Of a stretch of DNA of 33,237 bases, positions 24,302 through 32,475 are shown one piece after another (position 1 is the first letter of the stretch; every line of letters starts with the position of its first letter). Origin of the DNA: Acidimicrobiales bacterium (GTDB lineage Bacteria; Actinomycetota; Acidimicrobiia; Acidimicrobiales; JAKAVM01). A program made the position numbers and the translations under genes. Below the pieces are notes generated by a model. It saw nothing but the letters and a program-made list of their open reading frames with translations. It did not search any database and was not told where the DNA came from. The stretch spans positions 1 through 33,237 of the forward strand of contig DAIDHF010000030.1 of NCBI GenBank assembly GCA_027452005.1, written 5' to 3'.

Positions 24302-25081
24302 TCAGTACGGGGAACGGGGGTCGTCATAGCGTTGGTGCAAGAACGGGGCCAGCTCCACAGGAGATACCACGGTTTTTACTTCTCCGAACTGACTTGAAGA
24401 CTTCTTGGAGAACTCGATCTTTCTAACTCGTCTAACGACCAGATCGGCAACCGGATCAAATGGGGACTCTTCTAAGATTACGGTCCCATCCACTTCGTAG
24501 GCCTCCTTGGTCTGTTCGTCTCGTCGGCAGTAGACGAGAAGCGGGTTCCCGTCGAATCCACAACCACCCGGTGATGGCAAGCATTTGAAGTAAAAGTCCA
24601 CTCGGGTCTCGTCGGGGGTGTTTTCAATTTGTGGACCCACTAAACCGGCAACTTGAGCAAAGGTTACCCCCATTCTCTTGAACCAGCCCGTCACTTGATC
24701 CCCATCTTGTTCAAGGCCAACCTCTGCTAGCTTCTTTGGTTCGCCAAAACGTTCCCGCCCACCTACGACGGCCGCTTCGGTCGACATCGGCATCACTAAC
24801 GGGTAAAACCCCGTGGTCCCCTCATGGCTGGCACTCACCGCAAAGGTCCCGGCACCAATCGTGGGCATGTTTGGACCTAAGTCGACCACTCCCATGGTTA
24901 CCCGGACTACCGGGTCCGCCGACATCTCAAGGGGTGGAGGAAGCACCTGAGCGATGATCTCGGGATCACTCTCATAAGTTGCCGTGACAAGTGTCGACCA
25001 TAGACCTTCCAGGGTTCTCTTGGAAAGGGATGCCTCAAGCTCCTCGGTTGACTTTGGTCCATATCGCGCCCGGATCACCAT
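24302..25081 (-). CDS. Acetoacetate-decarboxylase-family protein
   Basis: A 259-residue protein starting at ATG 25079-25081, which has AGGAG four bases upstream; an in-frame ATG at 25129 lies on the leader and lacks a ribosome site. The ADC fold is clear: GLWSTLVTATYESDP, FAVSASHEGTTGFYPLVMPM, and the catalytic segment GGRERFGEPKKLAEV, in which Lys116 corresponds to the Schiff-base lysine of acetoacetate decarboxylase. The family includes true decarboxylases and other Schiff-base enzymes (hydratases and aldolase-type), so the reaction is open. It is the first gene of the run and is preceded by a good promoter with an overlapping palindrome, with a leader of about 65 bases. Confidence 0.9.
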   Translation of the reverse strand: MVIRARYGPKSTEELEASLSKRTLEGLWSTLVTATYESDPEIIAQVLPPPLEMSADPVVRVTMGVVDLGPNMPTIGAGTFAVSASHEGTTGFYPLVMPMSTEAAVVGGRERFGEPKKLAEVGLEQDGDQVTGWFKRMGVTFAQVAGLVGPQIENTPDETRVDFYFKCLPSPGGCGFDGNPLLVYCRRDEQTKEAYEVDGTVILEESPFDPVADLVVRRVRKIEFSKKSSSQFGEVKTVVSPVELAPFLHQRYDDPRSPY

Positions 25082-25151
25082 ATAACTCCTATTCCTCCCA
25101 GCCAAACACCACGGTTGCCTCGAAGACATCCACCAAGAACTCCACTGCTTT

Positions 25152-25180
25152 ACTATAACAGTGTTACAGAGATCTGTCTA
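25152..25180 (-). promoter_or_regulatory. Sigma-70-type promoter of the catabolic run
   Basis: Read on the minus strand: -35 TAGACA (25175-25180), a 17-base spacer and -10 TATAGT (25152-25157). Transcription would start near 25145, giving about a 65-base leader to ATG 25081. A palindrome sits in the spacer and overlaps the -10. Confidence 0.7.
25156..25166. promoter_or_regulatory. Palindrome in the promoter, candidate TetR operator
   Basis: TAACA-G-TGTTA, perfect 5-base arms around one base, overlaps the -10 box and the spacer of the promoter above. ACAG/CTGT arms (25166-25169 and 25174-25177) extend it with weaker symmetry. Binding here would block RNA polymerase, as expected for repression by the TetR-type protein encoded at the end of the run. 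The rest of 25182-25359 is A/T-rich without a gene. Confidence 0.5.
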
Positions 25181-25359
25181 GAGGTAATCCTAATGTTTTT
25201 GGACTTCTGATATTTTTTAGATTTTCTGAAGTACTCTAACTTTCAATTGGCCCAGGGTATCGGTTGAAACTTGGTTCACTCACCAATATCTACAAATCCT
25301 GCGAATGCCTAGCTAGTGTTGGTAAAGGTACTACTCTATAAAAATCTACTTCATCAAAA

Positions 25360-26817
25360 TCAGTTGGATGGCCAGGAACTAGTCAAAATAAAGTCTCGGC
25401 CCGCTCCGGTAGGAATACCGGAAAACGCAAAATAATTTCCGGCTGCTGCACAAAATCCCGAGGGGGCACACGACACGCTATTGAATAGGTTGGCTAGTAC
25501 TGAACTCTTCATTGATCCAAGAACTCCCGAGGAGCCAGTTGAAACTGACAGCCCGGGACTCGCATCAAGGGACCAAGTCGAACCGTTCCATGTCTCGACA
25601 AAGTTTTGCTCGGTATTGCCGACACCCATGTAGTTTCCAATAGCCACGCAGTAGGTAGTTGAAATGCACGATATTGAATTGAAACCATTTGTTTCGCTGG
25701 GAACGGTGTTACTTGGTGAATTGATTGACCTATTCAGATTTTTCTCAGGTAACGAGTTTGAGAGGGCTGGGTTCGCGTCTACTATCCAACGAGAACCATT
25801 CCATACCAAGAGGAAGTTCTGTCCGTATCCCTGGCTAAAATACCCACCAACAGCAACGCAGAATTTTGGTGAAGCGCAAGAGACCCAATTGAGAGCGCTC
25901 CCGGCGGTGCCCCCATCAGGTACCGTTGTACGGGACCAATTTGAACCGTTCCAGGTGAGAAGCAGGTTATGGCTGACACTCTGACGGGTCTTGCCATTGT
26001 AAGAAGCCCCAACCGCCACGCAGAATGTTGGGGATGCACATGAGTCACTTATCAGATCATTGTAGAGATTAGGGGAAGTAGACAGTGAGGGACTATCATC
26101 CATTTTCCATCGACCACCCGTCCAGCTGAGAAGATAACTCTGCGCGGCTCCTTCAGGATCTATATAGCCACCGGTGGCCATGCAAAAACTCGGTGACGTA
26201 CAAGATACCCCAGACATAAAGTCGTTTTGGTGGCGTGAAGTGGAAAGAGCGGTCGTTGTATTCAGTGACCACCGACGTCCATTCCAGATCAAGACTTCAT
26301 CCTGCCCGGTCGAGACACGATAGTTGAATCCTCCAACTGCCGTGCAGAAATTTACACTTGGACACGACACTGCTGCTAGATAATTTGAAATACTCGAATC
26401 ATCGCTAAGCCCACTAGAAGTGTCCACAGACCAGCGAGTACCATTCCACCTTACAAGGTAGTTTTTAAATGAACCATTTTCGGCTACTCGTGAGTAACCA
26501 ACAGCAATACAGGAGTCGGAAGTCGGACATGACACGCCCATCAAGTTATCGAAACTTCCGACTGGCGAAGTAGATAAGTCAGGTCTCGAATTTAGGGTCC
26601 AGCTTGGAACGGCTGGAAGGACGGCTCTAGTTGGATCAGTGGTGTGCAAACCTAGATTAGAATTGGCCGGTGCAGTGTTCGCATGAAATGTACTCTCACC
26701 GCACCCCCCGATACCAATAGCAAGACCAACTCCAAGAGCTATTACTAACTGCACCTTCAGGTAAAGGACATGTATCCTATGGTGTGATCTCTCGCCCCTA
26801 AAAAGACAATTTCTCAT
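25360..26817 (-). CDS. Lipoprotein with seven Cys-pair repeats
   Basis: The frame opens at a TTG at 26907; I prefer ATG 26815-26817 (485 residues), but ribosome sites are weak for both. The N-terminus has a hydrophobic segment VQLVIALGVGLAIGI ending in the lipobox IGGC, so the mature protein is probably lipid-anchored at that Cys. The mature chain has seven repeats of about 50 residues, each with SC-x5-C and an AVG-like strand (SCPTSDSCIAVG, SCPSVNFCTAVG, and so on), each followed by a WNG-x-x-W-type segment. The same module makes up the left-edge protein (1-1548). The repeats may form a beta-propeller-like structure with disulfide-bonded blades; this is inference. The function is unknown. 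It is next to the NHL protein on the same strand. Confidence 0.85.
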   Translation of the reverse strand: MRNCLFRGERSHHRIHVLYLKVQLVIALGVGLAIGIGGCGESTFHANTAPANSNLGLHTTDPTRAVLPAVPSWTLNSRPDLSTSPVGSFDNLMGVSCPTSDSCIAVGYSRVAENGSFKNYLVRWNGTRWSVDTSSGLSDDSSISNYLAAVSCPSVNFCTAVGGFNYRVSTGQDEVLIWNGRRWSLNTTTALSTSRHQNDFMSGVSCTSPSFCMATGGYIDPEGAAQSYLLSWTGGRWKMDDSPSLSTSPNLYNDLISDSCASPTFCVAVGASYNGKTRQSVSHNLLLTWNGSNWSRTTVPDGGTAGSALNWVSCASPKFCVAVGGYFSQGYGQNFLLVWNGSRWIVDANPALSNSLPEKNLNRSINSPSNTVPSETNGFNSISCISTTYCVAIGNYMGVGNTEQNFVETWNGSTWSLDASPGLSVSTGSSGVLGSMKSSVLANLFNSVSCAPSGFCAAAGNYFAFSGIPTGAGRDFILTSSWPSN

Positions 26818-26957
26818 AACCACCCAAAGATGAACCCGAGACAAAAAGTGACGACAACTTAGTTGCGATATGGATTGATGTTCTTCTGTTGTTTTTAGGG
26901 AATTCAAATATAAGTCATTTCTGTCGCTCTATGGTTAGAATAACACCCCTTTCAATC

Positions 26958-29900
26958 TCAAATCGCGACAATTGAGACGACTGGTGATCCTCCAGTCCAC
27001 CAAGATCCTGATTCATTCGTGGCATCCCCAAATGCTGAAACGGCTCCAATGGAGGTAACCGTCCAATATCCGGCACCGTCCAGGGTTGGGGTTAGTGAGA
27101 CCGTGGGGCCAAATAGATCAGTTCCTTCGCTAGATCCCAAAAAGATCGCGTCACCAAAGGCAAAGACTCCCCCATCGGAGGCCACCAGCCAGTATCCTCC
27201 CCCGTCTGGCGTGGCCGCCATGGATACGACCGGTTGAGCCAGACCTCCTATAATCGAACCATCTGAGGCTGCACCACCGAATGCTGTTACTTGGCCCGAC
27301 GACGTGACAATTAAGTATCCCGTGGAAGAACCAGGAATGACCGTAGGAGTCCCAGAGGCAGACCCGGGTGGACCCGAACCCAGACTATTGGTTGCGGTAA
27401 CCTGAAACTGATAGGTCGTGTTCAGGATTAAACTACTTATCACTACTTGATTAGCACTACCGAAAACGTTGAAAGTCTTGCCACTAGGAGATACGGAGAT
27501 TGTGTATTGATCAATCTGACTCCCACCATCAGAAAGGGGAGGCAACCAAGATACAGTCGCCGAAGTCCGTGCTGGTGAGACTTGGACGTCAACCGGTACC
27601 CCGGGTACTTGCGGTGAGCTTATCGAGATCGAAACCTTCCTGATACGCCCGTCAACCTCGTTATACCCAAACCCCGAGCGCAGGAAGTCGTCGCTGAAGA
27701 AAAGGTCGCCCACTCTGTCAAATGCCAAGGCACCTGGCGATACCAACTCAGCGCCTTGAGCTGGCCCGTTGTCTCCCGTGTAACCTTCTTTTCCAGTCCC
27801 AACTAGAGCCTCGATAATTCCTGTGGAAGGCGAGACTTCACGCACGTCGTGTCCGTTGGAATCAGATATCCATAGGTCACCCAATCGATCTATTGCAACT
27901 CCATCTGGCGAGCCTAAAAGAGCACTCAAGGCCTGTCCGCCATTCCCGCTGGCCACAAACCCATATCCCCCAGAACCGGCAACGGTGTAAATGTTCCCGG
28001 TCGTCATTGTCACCCCATAAGTGGTCTGGTCAAAATTTGCGACCTCACGAACTCGATTGTTGTATCTGTCCACAATAAAAAGGTCTCCGGACGCATCGAG
28101 GGCAATCCCGGAAGGATTATTAAATTGAGCCTGAATTGCCGGCCCCCCATCCCCCGAATATCCAACCCCGCCGTCTCCAGCAACCGTGTAGATTTCGCCA
28201 GCTACCATCTTTAGACCAAATTGTTCTTTGTTCGTTTTCGGAACTTCAAGCACGCGAGATGCGCCATAGTCCTCTATAAACAGGTCGCCCGCCGAGTCAA
28301 CTGCCACCTGGTTTGGGCTTGCCAAGCTGGCCTGACTTGCCGATCCCGCGTTACCTGAAAAAACATTTGACCCGGTACCTACTACCGTATTTATAGTGCC
28401 AGTTGCACCGGATATCTCTCGGATTCGATGGTTGCCAAAATCAGCAACAAAGACGTCGCCTTGCTGGTCTAGGGCTACCGAGGTTGGATTATTTAGGAGG
28501 GCCTGCGTAGCCGGACCTCCGTCGCCCCCAAAACCCCCTTTCCCGTAGAGTCCTCCAACGCCAAACCCGTACCCGGCGATCGTATAAATATTGCCCGTCG
28601 ACATGCTGATACCAAATTGACTGTGTGTGGTTGCCGCAACCTCTCTAACCACGTTATTTTCAGCGTCGGCAATATAGAGATCCCCAAGGGCATCGAATGC
28701 TTCGCCACTCGGAATGCCCAGCTGAGCGTTGGTGGCCAAAGCGCCATCTCCCGAGAAATTGAAGGTCTCATTTCCAGCCACTTGTGATATAACTCCACTA
28801 GCAAGGTTGATTTTTCGAATTGTCGTGGAGTCACTGACGTATAAGTTGCCCGAAGAGTCAAAAGAAAGTCCTGTAGGCAGGGCGAGTTCGGACTTCCCTG
28901 CAGGCCCCCCACTGCCCCCATACCCGGGTGATCCAGTCCCAGCATAGGTACTCATGGTCCCGCTCGTCGCATCTACCTCACGTACTCGGTCGTGGTAGTA
29001 GTCACTTATAAAGAGATTCCCCGAGTTCCCAACTACAGCGTCTACCGGGTCAGACAGCGTTGCTCGCGTGGCCAGACATCCGTCTCCCACCGAATTAATT
29101 GCGCTCGAACAGACCGTGGCCTGAGTTCCTCCTGCAATTGTGTATATGTTGTTAGAGGTCATTGAGATCCCAAATTGGGTGTGACTGGTTGCGGCTATCT
29201 CCCGAACCGGGGCCGGATTCTCGTTGAAATCTTCAGTAACAAAGATGTCACCTAAATTATCAACGCTTACCCCTTGAGGAGTACCGATTTCCCCAGAGCT
29301 AGCCAGGTCGCCGTCTCCGGAAACAGCACTAGAGCCACCTTGTCCATTACCACCTACAGTGTAAATACTGCCGGCCGTCATTGAGATCCCAAATTGGGTG
29401 TGACTGGTTGCGGCTATCTCCCGGATCCGTCCGTTGAACGTGTCGGCCACGATAATGTCCCCACTTTGGTCGAGTGCTATGTCCTCGGGCTGATTTAGCT
29501 GAGCCCCTGTTGCAGGACCCGAGTCTCCGGAGTATCCTGGCGCGCCTGTACCGGCAATCGTGTAGATATTGCCAGCCGTCATTGAGATCCCAAATTGGAA
29601 TCCAGACTTTGACGGGATCTCCCTTATTCGGTTACTTAGTTGATCGGCCACGAACAGATCTCTGGCAGAATCGACTGCAATTCCGGCCGGTTGATTTAGC
29701 TCACTTTGGTTGGCCGGATCGCCGTCACCAGAGTACCCGCCATATCCGTCCCCGGCTACTGGGGTTTCAGCACCAGTAGACAGGTCGACCTCTCTTATTA
29801 CATTGCCTACGAGATCTGACGTGAAAAGGGTCGTACCATAAACGGCAATGTAATACGGACTTTGACCAATTGAGATCGCCTGGCCGACTCCAGGACCACC

Positions 29901-30089
29901 AGCAACCGTACTGATATCGCCAAGGATTGGTTGGGGGCCAATACTCTTGCCTTCCACCGGTTGCGCGCCAGCCTTCGGCGAGACAGGGGCGATGACTCCG
30001 ATGTATAGGCCAAATAAGCCAGCTATGGCTAATCGTGCAATTCCTACCTGCTGGAAGAAGACTCTTGGTTTTCTGAGGTCGAATAACAA
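26958..30089 (-). CDS. Exported NHL-repeat / fibronectin III / GYW-repeat protein
   Basis: 1043 residues; TTG start at 30089, with a poor ribosome site. The signal peptide ends at AGA-QP (residues 40-44). About 11-12 NHL-type blades follow, each around GDGGPA-x-x-A-x-L-x-x-P, a VAVD-x-x-GDLFVAD strand and an N-x-RIREV end. Several blades carry the insert EIAATSHTQFGISMT followed by GNIYTIAG. Near residue 850 a fibronectin type III domain starts (PGVPVDVQVSPARTSATVSW to GPPGSASG). The C-terminus has two to three GYW repeats (GYWLVASDGGVFAFGDA) and stops inside a repeat, at SPVVSIVAI. The number of blades would suit two six-bladed propellers. It is a secreted or surface protein, with a possible carbohydrate- or protein-binding role. 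A 47-base identical repeat occurs at 29158-29204 and 29377-29423. Confidence 0.88.
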   Translation of the reverse strand: MLFDLRKPRVFFQQVGIARLAIAGLFGLYIGVIAPVSPKAGAQPVEGKSIGPQPILGDISTVAGGPGVGQAISIGQSPYYIAVYGTTLFTSDLVGNVIREVDLSTGAETPVAGDGYGGYSGDGDPANQSELNQPAGIAVDSARDLFVADQLSNRIREIPSKSGFQFGISMTAGNIYTIAGTGAPGYSGDSGPATGAQLNQPEDIALDQSGDIIVADTFNGRIREIAATSHTQFGISMTAGSIYTVGGNGQGGSSAVSGDGDLASSGEIGTPQGVSVDNLGDIFVTEDFNENPAPVREIAATSHTQFGISMTSNNIYTIAGGTQATVCSSAINSVGDGCLATRATLSDPVDAVVGNSGNLFISDYYHDRVREVDATSGTMSTYAGTGSPGYGGSGGPAGKSELALPTGLSFDSSGNLYVSDSTTIRKINLASGVISQVAGNETFNFSGDGALATNAQLGIPSGEAFDALGDLYIADAENNVVREVAATTHSQFGISMSTGNIYTIAGYGFGVGGLYGKGGFGGDGGPATQALLNNPTSVALDQQGDVFVADFGNHRIREISGATGTINTVVGTGSNVFSGNAGSASQASLASPNQVAVDSAGDLFIEDYGASRVLEVPKTNKEQFGLKMVAGEIYTVAGDGGVGYSGDGGPAIQAQFNNPSGIALDASGDLFIVDRYNNRVREVANFDQTTYGVTMTTGNIYTVAGSGGYGFVASGNGGQALSALLGSPDGVAIDRLGDLWISDSNGHDVREVSPSTGIIEALVGTGKEGYTGDNGPAQGAELVSPGALAFDRVGDLFFSDDFLRSGFGYNEVDGRIRKVSISISSPQVPGVPVDVQVSPARTSATVSWLPPLSDGGSQIDQYTISVSPSGKTFNVFGSANQVVISSLILNTTYQFQVTATNSLGSGPPGSASGTPTVIPGSSTGYLIVTSSGQVTAFGGAASDGSIIGGLAQPVVSMAATPDGGGYWLVASDGGVFAFGDAIFLGSSEGTDLFGPTVSLTPTLDGAGYWTVTSIGAVSAFGDATNESGSWWTGGSPVVSIVAI
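29158..29204 (-). repeat. 47-base exact repeat, copy 1
   Basis: Identical over 47 bases to 29377-29423, inside the NHL gene; it encodes the EIAATSHTQFGISM insert of two blades. A shorter 21-base match starts at 29578. This is evidence for recent blade duplication or gene conversion. Confidence 0.9.
29377..29423 (-). repeat. 47-base exact repeat, copy 2
   Basis: Second copy of the repeat at 29158-29204, 219 bases away, close to the size of a blade plus its insert. Confidence 0.9.
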
Positions 30090-30142
30090 GTATCACACTT
30101 TCGTATAACGATATTTACCGTTGGAGGTTCGGCAAAGATAAG

Positions 30143-30228
30143 TGCCCGGGGCGGGAGTCGAACCCGCACGGCCCGTGAAGGCCAGGGGGGTTTAAGCCCC
30201 CCGCGTCTACCAATTTCGCCACCCGGGC
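30143..30228 (-). tRNA. tRNA-Leu (anticodon UAA)
   Basis: 86 bases. The acceptor stem pairs GCCCGGG (30222-30228) with CCCGGGC, with discriminator A and no encoded CCA. The D-arm has AAATTGGTAGAC, and the anticodon loop is CTTAAAC between a G5 and a C5 stem, giving anticodon UAA. The long class II variable arm begins TGGCC, and the T-arm contains GGTTCGACTCC. The all-G:C anticodon stem is unusually stable. Confidence 0.97.
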
Positions 30229-30339
30229 ACCGTAGGATCAATTTAGTCAATCAGACCAGGCAAATTACAGTTGTGCAGCCAAAAATCCGGCTCGAAGGCA
30301 CAATATGTGGTCGCCCAGGCACAGATACCAAAGAGTTGC

Positions 30340-30345
30340 TAGAAT
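30340..30345 (+). promoter_or_regulatory. Candidate -10 box for the acyltransferase gene
   Basis: TAGAAT ends 8 bases before ATG 30354, the same spacing as the candidate leaderless gene at 18712. No good -35 hexamer is visible. Confidence 0.3.
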
Positions 30346-30353
30346 TGCCAGTT

Positions 30354-31244
30354 ATGGCACAAAATAACCGGGCAGAAAGTTTTGCTAGCTCCAAGGGAAA
30401 CACGATAGTCCCGATAAAGCGCTCAACAGATCTCGGCTCACAAAATGTGAACTCGACTAGGTTATCCGATGTTGATGAATGGGGGCGCTCAGAGAGTCTC
30501 AGGTCGGTAGCCAGGAGGGGGTTCCAGTTCTTTTACGACAGCTACTTTAGGGTCGAGTGGGAGGGACTAGAGAAGATTCCGACCGAAGGTGGGGCTCTTT
30601 TGGTCTCCAATCATGCTGGCGCAATTCCAATGGATGCCCCGATTATAATGCACGGTATCGAAGAGAGTGTCGGGAGGCCAGTATATGGACTGGCAGATCA
30701 CTTCTTCAGGAAGCTCCCCGTGGCAGGTACCATGTGGTCTCGACTAGGTGGAGTGCCAGCTCACCCGGATAACGCATACCGATTACTCAGGGACCAGCGC
30801 CAGCTTGCCCTTGTGTTTCCCGAAGGGACCAAGGGGACGTCTAAGGTATTTACCCAACGGTACCGGCTACGCAGATTTGGCCGCGGGGGCTTTGTTGAGA
30901 TCGCCATGAAGGCCGGGGTTCCAATAATCCCGATTGCCGTGGTTGGATCAGAAGAAACCATGCCCATTGTGTTCAAGATCAACTCACTGGCTAAACTAAC
31001 CGGGCTTCCCTACTTCCCAATTACGGCTAACTGGCTCTTGATGGGGCCAGTACTTGGAACTGCCTTGAGCTTTCCAGCAAAGTTCAAACTGCGCGTTCTA
31101 GATCCAGTCCATTTCAACGTTCCTCCCGACCAAGAGCGATACTCTAAGTCTCGGGTCATGGATGAATCTGAAAGTATCAGGGTCTCAATCCAAGAGGCCC
31201 TCTATGACATGTTGGCCCATCGAGGAAATCCTTGGCTCGGGTAG
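30354..31244 (+). CDS. PlsC-like 1-acyl-glycerol-3-phosphate acyltransferase-type protein
   Basis: 296 residues from ATG 30354; the frame opens at GTG 30273, and neither start has a good ribosome site. The acyltransferase core starts near residue 75 with LLVSNHAGAIPMD (His87 and Asp94, an HX6D variant of the usual HX4D catalytic pair), then FPEGTKG (155-161), and a PIIPIAVVGSEE segment. There is no N-terminal TM, so membrane association would be peripheral. Likely acyl transfer to a lipid or glycolipid acceptor. It lies upstream of an SDR-type gene on the same strand; a similar acyltransferase/SDR neighbourhood is known in mycobacteria (from memory, Rv0501 and Rv0502). The first 65 residues are a low-complexity lead. 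Confidence 0.88.
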   Translation: MAQNNRAESFASSKGNTIVPIKRSTDLGSQNVNSTRLSDVDEWGRSESLRSVARRGFQFFYDSYFRVEWEGLEKIPTEGGALLVSNHAGAIPMDAPIIMHGIEESVGRPVYGLADHFFRKLPVAGTMWSRLGGVPAHPDNAYRLLRDQRQLALVFPEGTKGTSKVFTQRYRLRRFGRGGFVEIAMKAGVPIIPIAVVGSEETMPIVFKINSLAKLTGLPYFPITANWLLMGPVLGTALSFPAKFKLRVLDPVHFNVPPDQERYSKSRVMDESESIRVSIQEALYDMLAHRGNPWLG

Positions 31245-31314
31245 GCTTTCTAGTCCTAGTTTCAGTCAGCAAGACAACTATGTGGTTATGGTAAGTGTTT
31301 AATGACCTCTGGAG

Positions 31315-32391
31315 ATGGAAATATTGGGTAGACGGGTACTGCTAACTGGACTGGGAACGTTTTGGGGGGGCAAGGTAGCCCAAAGTCTGGAAAGTCATCC
31401 AGACGTTGATGTCATAGTTGGAATGGACGTTACCGAACCGATTGTAGAACTCGAGCGAACCGAGTTCGTACGGGCAGATGAGACTTACTCGATTCTTAGC
31501 CGGATTGTAGAGGCGACCCAGGTGGACACCATTGTTCACACCTTCATGGTGGTTGATTCCACTCAGATGCGAACTCGGAGACTACACGAGATAAACGTTA
31601 TTGGAACCATGAACCTACTGGCCGCGGCTGGATGTGCAGGGACTCCCGTCCGGAGGGTTATTGTAAAGTCATCTGGACTGGTCTATGGATGTTCAGGTCG
31701 AGACCCACTTTGGTTTTCTGAGGAGACACCGCGAACCGAACTCCCGCAGACGGCTATTGAGGAATCGTTGGTTAGCGCAGAGGGATACCTGAGAGACTTT
31801 GCTCAAGACAACCCTCACGTAACCGTGACCCTACTTAGATTTTCCAGCGTGCTTGGAAATGATATCTCCACCCCCTTTACCGAGACCCTTTCTAGGGGTT
31901 TTGCACCCTCGATTTTTGGATTTGATCCTCAGTTGCAATTTATTGATGAAGATGACGTAGTGGCGGCCATTGAGTTTGCAACCTCGGCAGATGTCCCGGG
32001 TATTTACAACGTGGCCGGAGATGGATTAATCCCTTGGAGCGAGGTCGCCAAGATCTGTGGGGCCACTAACTTGGCCCTTCCTCCCATTGGAACAGAGTTT
32101 TTTGCATCCCTCATGCGCCGGACCGGCCTGGTGAAGTTCCCGCCCGAAGTGCTCCAGTTGCTGCGCTTTGGGCGTGGTATTGACAACTCTCGACTCAAAG
32201 ACCTTGGATTTGTTTACAAGTACTCGTCTCTAGGTGCCGTAGAAAGATTTGCCAAAACCAGGCGACTGTCCAAGGCAATTGGTGAGTCTCAAAAGTCTTA
32301 CACCTACGACAAGGATGTCGAGTCCTTCTTCCACCACTCGCCAGCGGTGGTTAGGTCGACCCAGTCAGATTCAACGTCAGACACTTTCTAG
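31315..32391 (+). CDS. Atypical extended SDR (NAD-dependent epimerase/dehydratase family)
   Basis: 358 residues. The Rossmann motif is TGLGTFWG (11-18), with an acidic residue after strand 2 (VGMDV) suggesting NAD(H). The strand KSSGLVYG (118-125) carries the catalytic Ser. The Tyr/Lys motif is altered: EGYLRDF (156-162) has Tyr158 but Phe at the position of Lys. Hence it may be non-catalytic or act as a binding or scaffold protein, as in other actinobacterial relatives next to PlsC-like genes. The RFSSVLG and FIDEDDVVAAI segments are family-typical. The ATG at 31315 has GGAG directly adjacent; TTG at 31324 would have better spacing. The gene is 70 bases after the acyltransferase gene and probably co-transcribed. 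Confidence 0.85.
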   Translation: MEILGRRVLLTGLGTFWGGKVAQSLESHPDVDVIVGMDVTEPIVELERTEFVRADETYSILSRIVEATQVDTIVHTFMVVDSTQMRTRRLHEINVIGTMNLLAAAGCAGTPVRRVIVKSSGLVYGCSGRDPLWFSEETPRTELPQTAIEESLVSAEGYLRDFAQDNPHVTVTLLRFSSVLGNDISTPFTETLSRGFAPSIFGFDPQLQFIDEDDVVAAIEFATSADVPGIYNVAGDGLIPWSEVAKICGATNLALPPIGTEFFASLMRRTGLVKFPPEVLQLLRFGRGIDNSRLKDLGFVYKYSSLGAVERFAKTRRLSKAIGESQKSYTYDKDVESFFHHSPAVVRSTQSDSTSDTF

Positions 32392-32406
32392 AACTAGGCC
32401 ACCCCA

Positions 32407-32428
32407 AGAGGTCACAAAAGAAACCTCT
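32407..32428. terminator. Weak hairpin between convergent genes
   Basis: AGAGGT (32407-32412) and ACCTCT (32423-32428) pair around a 10-base A-rich loop. It sits between the ends of the SDR and acetyltransferase genes. No T-run follows, so its role as terminator is doubtful. Confidence 0.3.
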
Positions 32429-32475
32429 AAAGCTGGCGAAGTTACCCCAATAGCCCCTAAGCGCCTGATGTTTGG

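Noticed and set aside
29158-29600. CRISPR-like spacing of the 47-base repeats
   Set aside because: Only two full copies plus a partial, inside a coding repeat and in frame with NHL blades; there are no spacers of uniform length and no cas genes.
30229-30272. Promoter for tRNA-Leu
   Set aside because: Several TTG- and TAAATT-like hexamers exist, but none at acceptable spacing.
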